A DNA stretch of 14,990 nt from Bacillota bacterium (GTDB taxonomy: Bacteria; Bacillota_I; Bacilli_A; Erysipelotrichales; Erysipelotrichaceae), in the NCBI GenBank assembly GCA_023426935.1, contig JAEZBR010000049.1:1-14990 (forward strand), in the 5' to 3' direction. Made by a program: the position numbers and the translations under genes. The notes under the pieces were generated by a model. That model made no database searches. It was given only the letters and a program-made list of their open reading frames with translations, and had not been told where the DNA came from. Below, one piece after another: positions 8,247 through 14,990 of this stretch. Positions within the stretch are counted from its first letter, which is position 1. Each line of letters opens with the position of its first letter.

Positions 8247-9235
8247 AAATAGCGGTGATCGGCAGCGGCAGTTGGGGCACCGCTTTAGCCCAGGTACTGA
8301 GTGATAATCATCATGATTGTTTAATCTATGGCCGTCAAAAAGAACAGGTCAAAGACATTAACTTACATCATCAGAATTCTGAGTATTTCGGAGGGGTAAA
8401 TCTAAATCCGAAATTGAAAGCCGTAAACGAACTATCTAAGGTCAAAGATTCCCAAATAATTGTTTTGGCGATTCCTTCGACCGCAATCAGAACGATGTGT
8501 CTGAAATTGAATCGAATTATTACAAAACCGGTTTTAGTCGTGAATGTCGCGAAGGGTTTCGATCCTAAAACGCATGAACGTTTAAGTGAAGTAATCACTA
8601 AATCTTTCAGCAAGAATAAATTAAGCGGAGTCGTCGCTTTATTGGGACCTTCACATGCCGAAGAAGTAGTGGTCCGGATGTTAACGACAATCGATGCCGT
8701 CTCGACGAATCAGAAGGCTGCCAAGATTGTTCAGAAACTGTTTTCGAATGATTATTTTCGTGTTTATTATCTGACCGATATGATCGGAGCGGAGATCGCG
8801 ACCGGAGTTAAAAATATCATGGCTTTAGCGTCCGGGATTGCTTACGGATTGGGCTTAGGTGATAATGCGAGGGCGGGATTGATGACGCGGGGATTAGCGG
8901 AGATGACCCGTTATGGCGAAGCATTAGGTGGCAAACCAATGACTTTTTTAGGTTTATGTGGGGTTGGTGATTTAATCGTGACCTGTACCTCCGAACATTC
9001 CAGAAACTTCACCGCCGGTAAAATGATCGGACAATGCGACAGTGCTAAGACTTTCTGGGAGACGAATAAACATACGGTCGAAGGAGTCAAAGCCAGTCAG
9101 ATTGTTTATGAAGAAGCAAAAAAACGGGGGATTGAAATGCCAATCACCGAAGTTATTTATAAAATTCTTTATTTGGATGCGAAACCTTCGGAATGTATTA
9201 CCGGATTAATGAAAAGGTCTTTAAAAGCCGAATGA
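8243..9235 (+). CDS. gpsA: NAD(P)-dependent glycerol-3-phosphate dehydrogenase
   Basis: GpsA reduces dihydroxyacetone phosphate to sn-glycerol 3-phosphate, the starting point of phospholipid synthesis. At 330 residues it is full length. The N-terminal Rossmann fold shows GSGSWGTA (7-14). The central part has NVAKGF and the GPSHAEEV motif. The catalytic lysine is most likely Lys190 in [11 protein letters not shown], followed by the helical C-terminal domain with [14 protein letters not shown] and a GLGGVGD-like segment ([14 protein letters not shown]). It overlaps der by 4 nt and recJ by 4 nt. The der-gpsA neighbourhood is conserved in Bacillota. The ribosome site is weak (GTAGGT), again suggesting coupled translation. 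Confidence 0.96.
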   Translation: MKIAVIGSGSWGTALAQVLSDNHHDCLIYGRQKEQVKDINLHHQNSEYFGGVNLNPKLKAVNELSKVKDSQIIVLAIPSTAIRTMCLKLNRIITKPVLVVNVAKGFDPKTHERLSEVITKSFSKNKLSGVVALLGPSHAEEVVVRMLTTIDAVSTNQKAAKIVQKLFSNDYFRVYYLTDMIGAEIATGVKNIMALASGIAYGLGLGDNARAGLMTRGLAEMTRYGEALGGKPMTFLGLCGVGDLIVTCTSEHSRNFTAGKMIGQCDSAKTFWETNKHTVEGVKASQIVYEEAKKRGIEMPITEVIYKILYLDAKPSECITGLMKRSLKAE

Positions 9236-10833
9236 TTAACTATCAGGAAATTAACGAAAGCGAAGTTAAGCATCTTCAGCAGCAATATCAGATTTTCCCC
9301 TTATTCGCTAAAATGATCCTAGGCAGCGATTGGTCAAAGGAAATAGTCGCCGAAGTATTAGCGGGAACGAAGAAACCGGAACATCAAATAGATCCTAATC
9401 TGATTAAGATCAAGGATCGTTTGTTAGTGGCGAAGAAGAATAAGGAAAAGGTTTTTATTGCCGGAGATTATGATGCGGACGGCTTATGTGCGACGGCAAT
9501 AATGGTAAGACTGTTAAAACAATTGGATATCGAATATGGTTACTATATTCCCAATCGGTTCAAAGAAGGTTATGGCCTAAATCTTACCCGGACAAAACAA
9601 GCGATTGAAAAAGGTTATACTTTGTTTATTACCGTCGATAACGGGATTAGTGCCGATGAAGCTTTGAACTATTGTCATGAGCAACCGATCAATGTCATCA
9701 TTCTCGATCATCATGAGATTACGCATGAAGTTCCTTATTATGCCCTTTACCATCCGGCCATTGCCCAGGGTTCAGCATCTTGGCTTTCGGGTGCCGGTTT
9801 GGCTTATACGCTTTCGACAATGTTTTCGAAAGTCAATCCAGAACCGTTGATTGTCTTGGCGATGATCGCCGTTATTTCGGATATGATGGAGATGCGTGGT
9901 GATAATCGTTGGATTGTCAAGGAAGGGTTAGACCTGTTGAATCGGGGAACCCTACCGGCGATTTTAAAATTATTTTCGAAAGTTCCCGAAGTTATTGGGG
10001 TCGATGATATTGCTTTTCAGGTTGTACCGAAGCTGAATGCGGTCGGTCGTTTAGCTGATCGGGTTGATGCCAATCAGATTGTCAAATATCTGACTAGTGA
10101 TGATTTAAGATATATTAATCAAAACTACCGCAAACTTGACGAAGTTAATTCCCAGCGTAAACAATTGACCAACGAAATGTTAAAGAAGATCGATGTCAGT
10201 AAATTCAATTCGAATTTTGCGGTTATTTTTCAGCCGGATTTTCATCTGGGAATCATCGGTTTAGTCGCTAATCGGTTAGTCGTCGAATTAAAACGACCGG
10301 TGATGGTTGCCACCGAGAATGAAGGAAAAATCGTTGCTTCGTTACGCAGTCCCAAAACCATTGATTTAATCACTTGCCTTAGTCCGGTCAAAGAATCGTT
10401 CATCAGTTTTGGCGGACACGCTTCGGCGGCCGGAATCAGTATCGAACCTGAAAAGTTTTCTGCGTTAAAAACGTATTTGGAAAACTATCAATATAACCTT
10501 GTGAAAGGTGAAGATAAAATCGTCAAAATCGATCTTAACGAACTCGATTCAAATAGCTGTGCAGAAGTATTTGCGTACGGTCCCTATGGTAAAGGAGTAT
10601 CTTTGCCCAAAATCTACTTAGAAAGACCAGCGCAAATTAAATATTCAATGCTCAATAAACCTAATTACTTAAAATGGCAGTTCAACTCTGAATTCAGCGG
10701 AATCAGTTTTTCCGATCAATATACTTTTACCGATTTCCAAGGTTCAAATCCTTCATTTGTCGGTGATTTGAAGCCGAATACCTTCCGCGGAAGAACGACA
10801 TATGGACTACAGATTACGCAAGTTATAAAATAA
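9232..10833 (+). CDS. recJ: Single-stranded-DNA-specific exonuclease RecJ (short form)
   Basis: RecJ degrades single-stranded DNA 5' to 3' in recombinational and mismatch repair. I chose ATG 9232 because it overlaps the gpsA stop as ATGA, like the three preceding junctions. An in-frame ATG at 9193 would add 13 residues inside gpsA. From 9232 the protein is 533 residues. DHH-phosphoesterase motifs are present: DYDADG (79-84), PNRFKEGYGLN, VDNGI, DHH (159-161), SGAGLAYTL, and NAVGRL. The DHHA1 domain has GGHASAAG (from 394). An OB-fold-like C-terminus follows, starting around KIDLNELD. Metal-binding aspartates and histidines appear intact. The extra C-terminal domain found in longer Bacillus RecJ (near 790 residues) is missing, so this is the minimal core. 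The stop is followed by three more in-frame stops. The recJ-apt-rel order is classical for Bacillota. Confidence 0.94.
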   Translation: MINYQEINESEVKHLQQQYQIFPLFAKMILGSDWSKEIVAEVLAGTKKPEHQIDPNLIKIKDRLLVAKKNKEKVFIAGDYDADGLCATAIMVRLLKQLDIEYGYYIPNRFKEGYGLNLTRTKQAIEKGYTLFITVDNGISADEALNYCHEQPINVIILDHHEITHEVPYYALYHPAIAQGSASWLSGAGLAYTLSTMFSKVNPEPLIVLAMIAVISDMMEMRGDNRWIVKEGLDLLNRGTLPAILKLFSKVPEVIGVDDIAFQVVPKLNAVGRLADRVDANQIVKYLTSDDLRYINQNYRKLDEVNSQRKQLTNEMLKKIDVSKFNSNFAVIFQPDFHLGIIGLVANRLVVELKRPVMVATENEGKIVASLRSPKTIDLITCLSPVKESFISFGGHASAAGISIEPEKFSALKTYLENYQYNLVKGEDKIVKIDLNELDSNSCAEVFAYGPYGKGVSLPKIYLERPAQIKYSMLNKPNYLKWQFNSEFSGISFSDQYTFTDFQGSNPSFVGDLKPNTFRGRTTYGLQITQVIK

Positions 10834-10842
10834 TAGTGATAA
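10831..10842 (+). other. Four consecutive in-frame stop codons ending recJ
   Basis: TAA, TAG, TGA and TAA follow each other in the recJ frame. The last two overlap the proposed -35 region of the apt promoter. This would prevent any ribosome read-through into the promoter and apt leader. It is seen directly in the sequence; its significance is uncertain. Confidence 0.9.
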
Positions 10843-10864
10843 GCAGGGAAAAAATGCTTATAAT
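10836..10864 (+). promoter_or_regulatory. Probable sigma-A promoter for apt-rel
   Basis: A perfect -10 box TATAAT (10859-10864) lies 17 bp after GTGATA (10836-10841), which matches four of six bases of the -35 consensus. A TG pair sits just upstream of the -10 box (10855-10856). Transcription would begin near 10871, giving a very short leader of about 20 nt that is mostly the ribosome site of apt. The break in ATGA coupling at recJ/apt fits a new transcription start here. Confidence 0.65.
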
Positions 10865-10876
10865 ATCTAGTGTTCC

Positions 10877-10883
10877 AAGGAGG
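10877..10883 (+). promoter_or_regulatory. Strong ribosome binding site fixing the apt start
   Basis: AAGGAGG sits 7 nt before ATG 10891. A GTG at 10870 in the same frame has no ribosome site, and the predicted transcript would begin at about that point. The ATG is therefore the real start. Confidence 0.88.
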
Positions 10884-10890
10884 ACTGGTT

Positions 10891-11403
10891 ATGGATTTAA
10901 AACAATATATCGCAATGATTCCTGATTTCCCGACTAAAGGTATTCAATTCCGGGATATTACGCCGTTAATGGCAGATGGTAAAGCATTTAAAGAAGCTTG
11001 TGACAAGTTGGTTGTGTTTGCCCAAAAAGTTAAGGCTGATATCATTGTCGGCCCAGAATCACGGGGATTTATTTTCGGTTGCCCGATTGCTTATGATTTG
11101 GGAATAGGTTTTGTACCGGTCAGAAAGCCAGGAAAGTTACCTAGGGAAACAATCAGTTGTAAATATGATTTGGAATATGGTTCCAATGAATTACATATGC
11201 ATAAGGATGGCATTAAAAAAGGTCAGAAAGTCTTAATTATCGATGATCTCTTAGCAACTGGCGGCACCGTTAAAGCTACCATCAAAATGGTGGAAGAACT
11301 TGGCGGTGAAGTTGTAGGTTGTGCGTTCTTGATCGATTTAGCCGATTTACACGGTAAAGAACACTTAAAAGATTACAATGTATACTCGATCATGACCTAC
11401 TAA
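10891..11403 (+). CDS. apt: Adenine phosphoribosyltransferase
   Basis: Apt joins adenine to PRPP to make AMP in purine salvage, also clearing adenine made as a by-product of methylation and polyamine pathways. From ATG 10891 the protein is 170 residues, the usual size. It begins with the typical helix and the [17 protein letters not shown] segment. [10 protein letters not shown] and [10 protein letters not shown] follow (the flexible loop and base-binding region). The PRPP-binding loop [11 protein letters not shown] spans residues 116-126. Nothing is missing. It has its own promoter and strong ribosome site, and is followed by a terminator-like hairpin before rel. Its position between recJ and rel matches Bacillus subtilis. 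Confidence 0.97.
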   Translation: MDLKQYIAMIPDFPTKGIQFRDITPLMADGKAFKEACDKLVVFAQKVKADIIVGPESRGFIFGCPIAYDLGIGFVPVRKPGKLPRETISCKYDLEYGSNELHMHKDGIKKGQKVLIIDDLLATGGTVKATIKMVEELGGEVVGCAFLIDLADLHGKEHLKDYNVYSIMTY

Positions 11404-11426
11404 AGCGAAGAATACTTCGCTTTTTT
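11403..11426 (+). terminator. Intrinsic-terminator-like hairpin between apt and rel
   Basis: AGCGAAG (11404-11410), a four-base loop AATA, and CTTCGCT (11415-11421) form a perfect 7-bp stem, extendable by A-T pairs from the apt stop codon. A run of six T (11421-11426) ends the structure, overlapping the stem's last base. It begins right at the apt stop. The rel ATG is only 19 nt further on and I find no promoter in between, so rel must rely on read-through or on a promoter inside apt. Partial termination would set rel below apt. Confidence 0.78.
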
Positions 11427-11445
11427 GTAAAGAAAGGAGACCGGG

Positions 11446-13638
11446 ATGAAAGAACAGATCATTACGGAAGAGATGTTATTTTCGGAAGCGAAAAAATATC
11501 TTTCAAACGATTCGATCGCGTTGATTCGCAAAGCTTATGAATATGCCAAAGAAAAACATGCCGGTCAGTTTCGAAAGAGCGGAGAGCCTTACATCGTACA
11601 TGTGATTGCGGTTGGTTACATTTTAGAGACTTTGGAATCGGGACCTAAGACGGTCGCGGCTGGATTATTACACGATGTCATGGAAGACTGCGGTGTAACC
11701 CATGAAGAAATGGCGAAACAATTCGGACAAGAGATTGCGATGCTAGTCGAGGCCGTTACCAAGATCGGTAATATTCAATTTAAGGATGAAAAGGAATATC
11801 TAGCGGCTAATCACCGGAAGATCTTTATTGCGATGGCCAAAGATGTTCGGGTCATTTTAATTAAACTGGTTGATCGGTTGCATAACATGCGTACTTTAAG
11901 CTATATGCCTAGAGAGAAACAATTAAAAATTGCTTCCGAGACTTTGGAAGTATATGCTCCGATTGCGCATCGTTTAGGTATCAGTGAGATTAAAAATGAA
12001 TTGGAAGATCTGAGCTTTTATTATCTGGAGCCGCAGGTCTATCATGAGATTGCCCATCTAGTCGAAGTGAAGAAGGACGAAAGAAATACTTTAGTTCAAA
12101 AAATGATTTCGGATATTACGGATATGCTCAACGAGCATCATTTCCAATTCCGGATCTTCGGCCGATCGAAACATCTTTATAGTATCCATAAGAAAATGGT
12201 TACCAAGAATAAACGTTTCGAAGAGATTTTGGATTTATATGCAATCCGAATCGTGACCAAGACGGAACTTAACTGTTATGAAATCTTAGGTTATATTCAT
12301 GCTAAGTATCATCCGATTCCCGGGCGGTTAAAAGATTATATCGCGATGCCAAAGATGAATATGTATCAGTCTTTACATACGACAATCATGGCGGATGGAA
12401 ATATCTTCGAAGTTCAGATCCGTACCGAACAGATGGATCAAATCGCCGAACTTGGTGTCGCGGCACACTGGCGCTATAAGGAAGGAATTAATTATTCCCA
12501 AGCCCAGGAACAGAAGGAGATTGAAGAGAAGTTAGCTTGGTTTAGAGATTTCTCGCATATCGAAGACGATATCGACACTTCCACGCCGGAAGATTATATG
12601 AATGTCTTACAAAGAGATATCTTCGAAGCGAATGTTTATGTGATGTCTCCTAAGGGCAGAGTCATCGATTTACCGAATGGTTCCACTCCGTTAGATTTTG
12701 CGTATCGAATCCATACGGAGATTGGCAATGCGACGGTCGGAGCGATGGTCAACGGATATTTAGTTCCTTTGAATACGGTCTTAAAGACTGGTGATGTCGT
12801 TACGATTAAGACCTCCAAACAATCGGCCGGACCTAGCGAAGACTGGTTAAAGATCGTTAAAACCGCCCATGCCAGAGGAAAGATTCGGGCTTTCTTGCAG
12901 AAGAAAGAAGAAACAGAGAAAACCGAATATGTTCAGAAGGGTGAGTCGATTCTCAAAGATGAGCTCAAGAAACGAAATTTGGACGAGGCGACTTATTTAG
13001 AAAAGTCTAGACTCGAGAATGTCTATCAGCAATTGAGTATTAGTAATTGGGATACGTTATGTTACGGATTAGCGACAAAATCAATCTCTTTGACTCAGGT
13101 CATGGAGAAACTGACTAGACAGAAAACTTCGGGGGTTTTAGATAATTTAGCCTTAAATAAAATCTTCGGTCGTAAGAAGAAAACCCGCGTCGTTTCTAAT
13201 ATCGGTGTTTCGGTCGAAGGAATCGATTCGATGATGATTTCCTTTGCGGGCTGTTGTAACCCGGTATATGGCGATCCGATCGTCGGTTTTATTACCAAAG
13301 GTCAGGGCGTAAAAGTTCATCGTAAAGACTGTCCCAATATTAAGGATGAACAGCGTTTAATCGATGTGGAGTGGGACGATACGGCCGAAAGTAAAACTTA
13401 TGAAACGCAACTTCTTTTAAAAGCGACTGACCGTAATTTCTTAGTCTCGGATATTGTAACGGTTATTTCGCAGAATAAAGTTACTTTGACCGGGATTAAT
13501 TCCCAGACATTGGAAGATAAGATTAATGTCTATATCAAGCTTAGAATGAATGTACCTTCTTTGGATATTCTGGAAGTACTCATGGTCAATCTAAAGAAAG
13601 TTCCCAGCATCACTTCGGTCGAAAGAATCATGCAGTAA
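11446..13638 (+). CDS. relA: Bifunctional (p)ppGpp synthetase/hydrolase Rel
   Basis: Rel makes (p)ppGpp from GTP/GDP and ATP when uncharged tRNA enters the ribosome, and hydrolyses it otherwise. At 730 residues it is full length. The HD hydrolase domain is intact: His52, His76-Asp77, Glu80-Asp81, Asp143 and Asn147. The synthetase domain has RLKD (294-297), the RXKD type typical of bifunctional enzymes, with Tyr307 in YQSLHT and Glu322 in EVQIRT. A TGS domain starts around VYVMSPKGRV, with YRIHTEIG. A Cys/His domain has Cys603-Cys604, His625 and Cys629. The C-terminal ACT domain spans about 650-730. Both activities are therefore predicted. AAAGGAG (11433-11439) precedes the ATG by 6 nt. It is the last gene of the recJ-apt-rel cluster and lies behind a terminator-like hairpin. 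Confidence 0.97.
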   Translation: MKEQIITEEMLFSEAKKYLSNDSIALIRKAYEYAKEKHAGQFRKSGEPYIVHVIAVGYILETLESGPKTVAAGLLHDVMEDCGVTHEEMAKQFGQEIAMLVEAVTKIGNIQFKDEKEYLAANHRKIFIAMAKDVRVILIKLVDRLHNMRTLSYMPREKQLKIASETLEVYAPIAHRLGISEIKNELEDLSFYYLEPQVYHEIAHLVEVKKDERNTLVQKMISDITDMLNEHHFQFRIFGRSKHLYSIHKKMVTKNKRFEEILDLYAIRIVTKTELNCYEILGYIHAKYHPIPGRLKDYIAMPKMNMYQSLHTTIMADGNIFEVQIRTEQMDQIAELGVAAHWRYKEGINYSQAQEQKEIEEKLAWFRDFSHIEDDIDTSTPEDYMNVLQRDIFEANVYVMSPKGRVIDLPNGSTPLDFAYRIHTEIGNATVGAMVNGYLVPLNTVLKTGDVVTIKTSKQSAGPSEDWLKIVKTAHARGKIRAFLQKKEETEKTEYVQKGESILKDELKKRNLDEATYLEKSRLENVYQQLSISNWDTLCYGLATKSISLTQVMEKLTRQKTSGVLDNLALNKIFGRKKKTRVVSNIGVSVEGIDSMMISFAGCCNPVYGDPIVGFITKGQGVKVHRKDCPNIKDEQRLIDVEWDDTAESKTYETQLLLKATDRNFLVSDIVTVISQNKVTLTGINSQTLEDKINVYIKLRMNVPSLDILEVLMVNLKKVPSITSVERIMQ

Positions 13639-13687
13639 ATAATTAAGGTGGTATAACTATTAGTTTTTTTGGTGAAAGGAATGTAAG

Positions 13688-14821
13688 ATGAACGCTGCGT
13701 ATTATATTCAAATTAATGTCATGAGTATTATTATGTTACTGTTAATGTTTTTTCAGTTTCCCAGAAAACAGGGAATTCGCCCGACCGAAACTTATATCTT
13801 CCGTTTAGAATTACTTGCTGCGGTAGTCTTATGTTTAGCGGATATGTTTTCGGGCATTTTACGCGGACAGTTATTTACCGGTGCTAGGGTCTTAACGGAG
13901 ATTGCCAATTCACTATATATTGTCATGATGACTTTCAGTGGCTATCTTTGGCTGATTTATGTCAATACCAAGCTTAATAAAGCAACCCGTTCTTCGATGA
14001 TTTTCTGGTCGCTGCCATTAGTAATTATTGTGATAATCGCCATCAGTAATCCTTGGACAAACATCTTCTTCTCTTTAGGCGAAAATAATATCTATGTCCG
14101 CAGCTCAGGTATTTACTTTCACTGGCTATTCAGTTGGCTTTATATTCTGATTCCAACCATTGAGATTATCTGGATCCTTTCGAAGGAAAAGAATCGGAAC
14201 CGAAAAAAAGAACTGATGACCTTGCTGTATTTTTTTATTCCTCCCGCTGTTGCCAGTCTTATCCAAATGAGTTGTTACGGAATCAGTTGTTTCCAATGCG
14301 GAATTATGATTTCTTTATTTATTATCTTTATTCGGGAACAGAATTCTCAAATTTTAACCGATGTTTTGACCGGTCTAAATAATCGGCGGGGGTTAGAAAA
14401 ATATCTGGATGAACGTCTTTCCCATCACGAGAATTTAAAGCTTACAGTTTTAATGTTGGATATCGATAATTTTAAGCAGATTAATGATCAATACAGCCAT
14501 ATGGACGGAGACGAAGCGCTTAAAGAAACGGCAGGTATTCTGAAACAATGCTGTTCCGAAGCACCAACCAGATTATTCATCTGTCGTTATGGCGGCGATG
14601 AGTTTGTGATTGTCGGACATAATCTGAAGGATGATTATACTTTGAAATTCAAAGAACGGGTCCAGCAGGAATTACAGATCCGTAATCAGAATAATCAGGG
14701 GTATTCCTTAATGCTTAGTATCGGGATCGCTTCGGGATACTGTAACTATAGCAAAGAAGTTGAACAGCTGTTTCGGAAGGCCGATGAACAAATGTATCAG
14801 GAAAAGAAGAAGAAAAAGTAA
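13688..14821 (+). CDS. Membrane-bound diguanylate cyclase (GGDEF domain)
   Basis: The 377-residue protein should make c-di-GMP from two GTP at the membrane. About the first 215 residues contain six or seven hydrophobic segments (for example near 5-24, 40-58, 67-92, 101-119, 146-166, 178-198 and 200-214), a probable sensor of unknown ligand. A GGDEF domain follows: DVLTGLNNRRGL, LDIDNFKQIND with metal-binding Asp258, a GDEAL helix, and the active-site RYGGDEF with GGDEF at 302-306. All catalytic residues look intact. The RxxD inhibitory site expected five residues before GGDEF is absent, so product feedback is unlikely. AAAGGA (13675-13680) lies 7 nt before the ATG. The gene starts 49 nt after rel with no clear terminator or good promoter between them, so it may be co-transcribed with rel. 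It ends in a Lys-rich tail. Confidence 0.92.
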   Translation: MNAAYYIQINVMSIIMLLLMFFQFPRKQGIRPTETYIFRLELLAAVVLCLADMFSGILRGQLFTGARVLTEIANSLYIVMMTFSGYLWLIYVNTKLNKATRSSMIFWSLPLVIIVIIAISNPWTNIFFSLGENNIYVRSSGIYFHWLFSWLYILIPTIEIIWILSKEKNRNRKKELMTLLYFFIPPAVASLIQMSCYGISCFQCGIMISLFIIFIREQNSQILTDVLTGLNNRRGLEKYLDERLSHHENLKLTVLMLDIDNFKQINDQYSHMDGDEALKETAGILKQCCSEAPTRLFICRYGGDEFVIVGHNLKDDYTLKFKERVQQELQIRNQNNQGYSLMLSIGIASGYCNYSKEVEQLFRKADEQMYQEKKKKK

Positions 14822-14990
14822 ATAAGTTAAAAATTAGACTCTGCAAAGGTTACAAGACCTTTTAGCTGAAGTGAAAAGTTAAATTCCACTTCAAAAAGGA
14901 CCGAAAATAAAGTTGAAGTAAGTCTTACAGATCGGATAAAAACTAGTGCCTAAAAGAATAATTTAAAGAAGGTACTTGTGGAAATCAGTA
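14822..14990 (+). other. Gene-free tail with several inverted repeats, possible leader RNA
   Basis: No convincing coding frame is seen on either strand. Inverted repeats on the + strand include AAAGGT/ACCTTT (14845-14850 with 14857-14862), GAAGTG/CACTTC (14868-14873 with 14887-14892), CCTTTT/AAAAGG (14858-14863 with 14894-14899), and AGTGCCT/AGGTACT with one G-U pair (14945-14951 with 14970-14976). The first and third compete for the same bases. No T-run follows any of these stems, so a simple terminator for the cyclase gene is not supported. The density of stems suggests a structured 5' leader or small RNA for a gene beyond the window. I could not match it to a known riboswitch or T-box consensus. 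Confidence 0.4.

Noticed and set aside
9193..9231. Longer RecJ start at ATG 9193
   Set aside because: It would lie deep in gpsA and add 13 residues that do not look like the family N-terminus; ATG 9232 makes the same ATGA overlap as the three neighbouring junctions.
10870..10890. GTG start for apt at 10870
   Set aside because: The extra residues encode the ribosome site itself, and ATG 10891 has AAGGAGG at ideal distance and matches the usual Apt N-terminus.
12424..12456. Asp instead of His in the Rel segment RTEQMDQIAE as a possible inactivating change
   Set aside because: As I recall, SpoT-type enzymes also have Asp at this place, and the key synthetase residues (RLKD, Tyr307, Glu322) are intact.
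13639..13687. Terminator or promoter between rel and the cyclase gene
   Set aside because: There is a T-run but no stem before it, and the TATAAC-like sequence at 13652-13657 has no reasonable -35 box at 16-18 bp.
14914..14941. Weak promoter TTGAAG with a GATAAA -10 in the right-hand tail
   Set aside because: Only four of six matches in each box in AT-rich DNA; not enough to call.

Overview
The window is one strand of densely packed housekeeping genes from a low-GC Gram-positive bacterium (Bacillota/Firmicutes). All twelve protein genes are on the + strand. The presence of EzrA, a NifZ/ThiI pair without a rhodanese domain, bifunctional Rel, and the recJ-apt-rel order all point to Bacillota. 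TGA is used as a stop codon (ends of ezrA, cmk, der and others) and TGG as Trp, so this is not a TGA-Trp mollicute. The moderately low GC and the gene order fit an Erysipelotrichia-like lineage, but that placement is inference. I see no mobile element, CRISPR array, tRNA or rRNA.

Region 1 (1-4786) holds the 3' part of ezrA (cell division), then a cysteine desulfurase, thiI and ffh. The first three overlap and ffh follows after 4 nt. The desulfurase and ThiI together would make 4-thiouridine in tRNA. Ffh is the signal recognition particle GTPase.

Region 2 (4787-10833) starts at a near-consensus sigma-A promoter. It runs through an unrecognised acidic, tail-anchored membrane protein (4877-6271), cmk, der, gpsA and recJ. 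Each of the four junctions is an ATGA stop/start overlap, which suggests one translationally coupled unit combining an unknown membrane protein, CMP kinase, a ribosome-assembly GTPase, glycerol-3-phosphate synthesis and DNA repair.

Region 3 (10834-13638) is apt and rel. It begins with four in-frame stop codons after recJ and a promoter directly upstream of apt. A hairpin followed by a T-run separates apt from rel. Apt salvages adenine; Rel makes and degrades (p)ppGpp.

Region 4 (13639-14990) holds a membrane-bound GGDEF diguanylate cyclase with no inhibitory I-site, then about 170 nt without a gene. That tail contains several inverted repeats, two of which are mutually exclusive, and may be the leader RNA of a gene beyond the window.

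The best candidate for something undescribed is the acidic membrane protein between ffh and cmk, with its repeated short motifs. Next is the potentially switching RNA at the right end.
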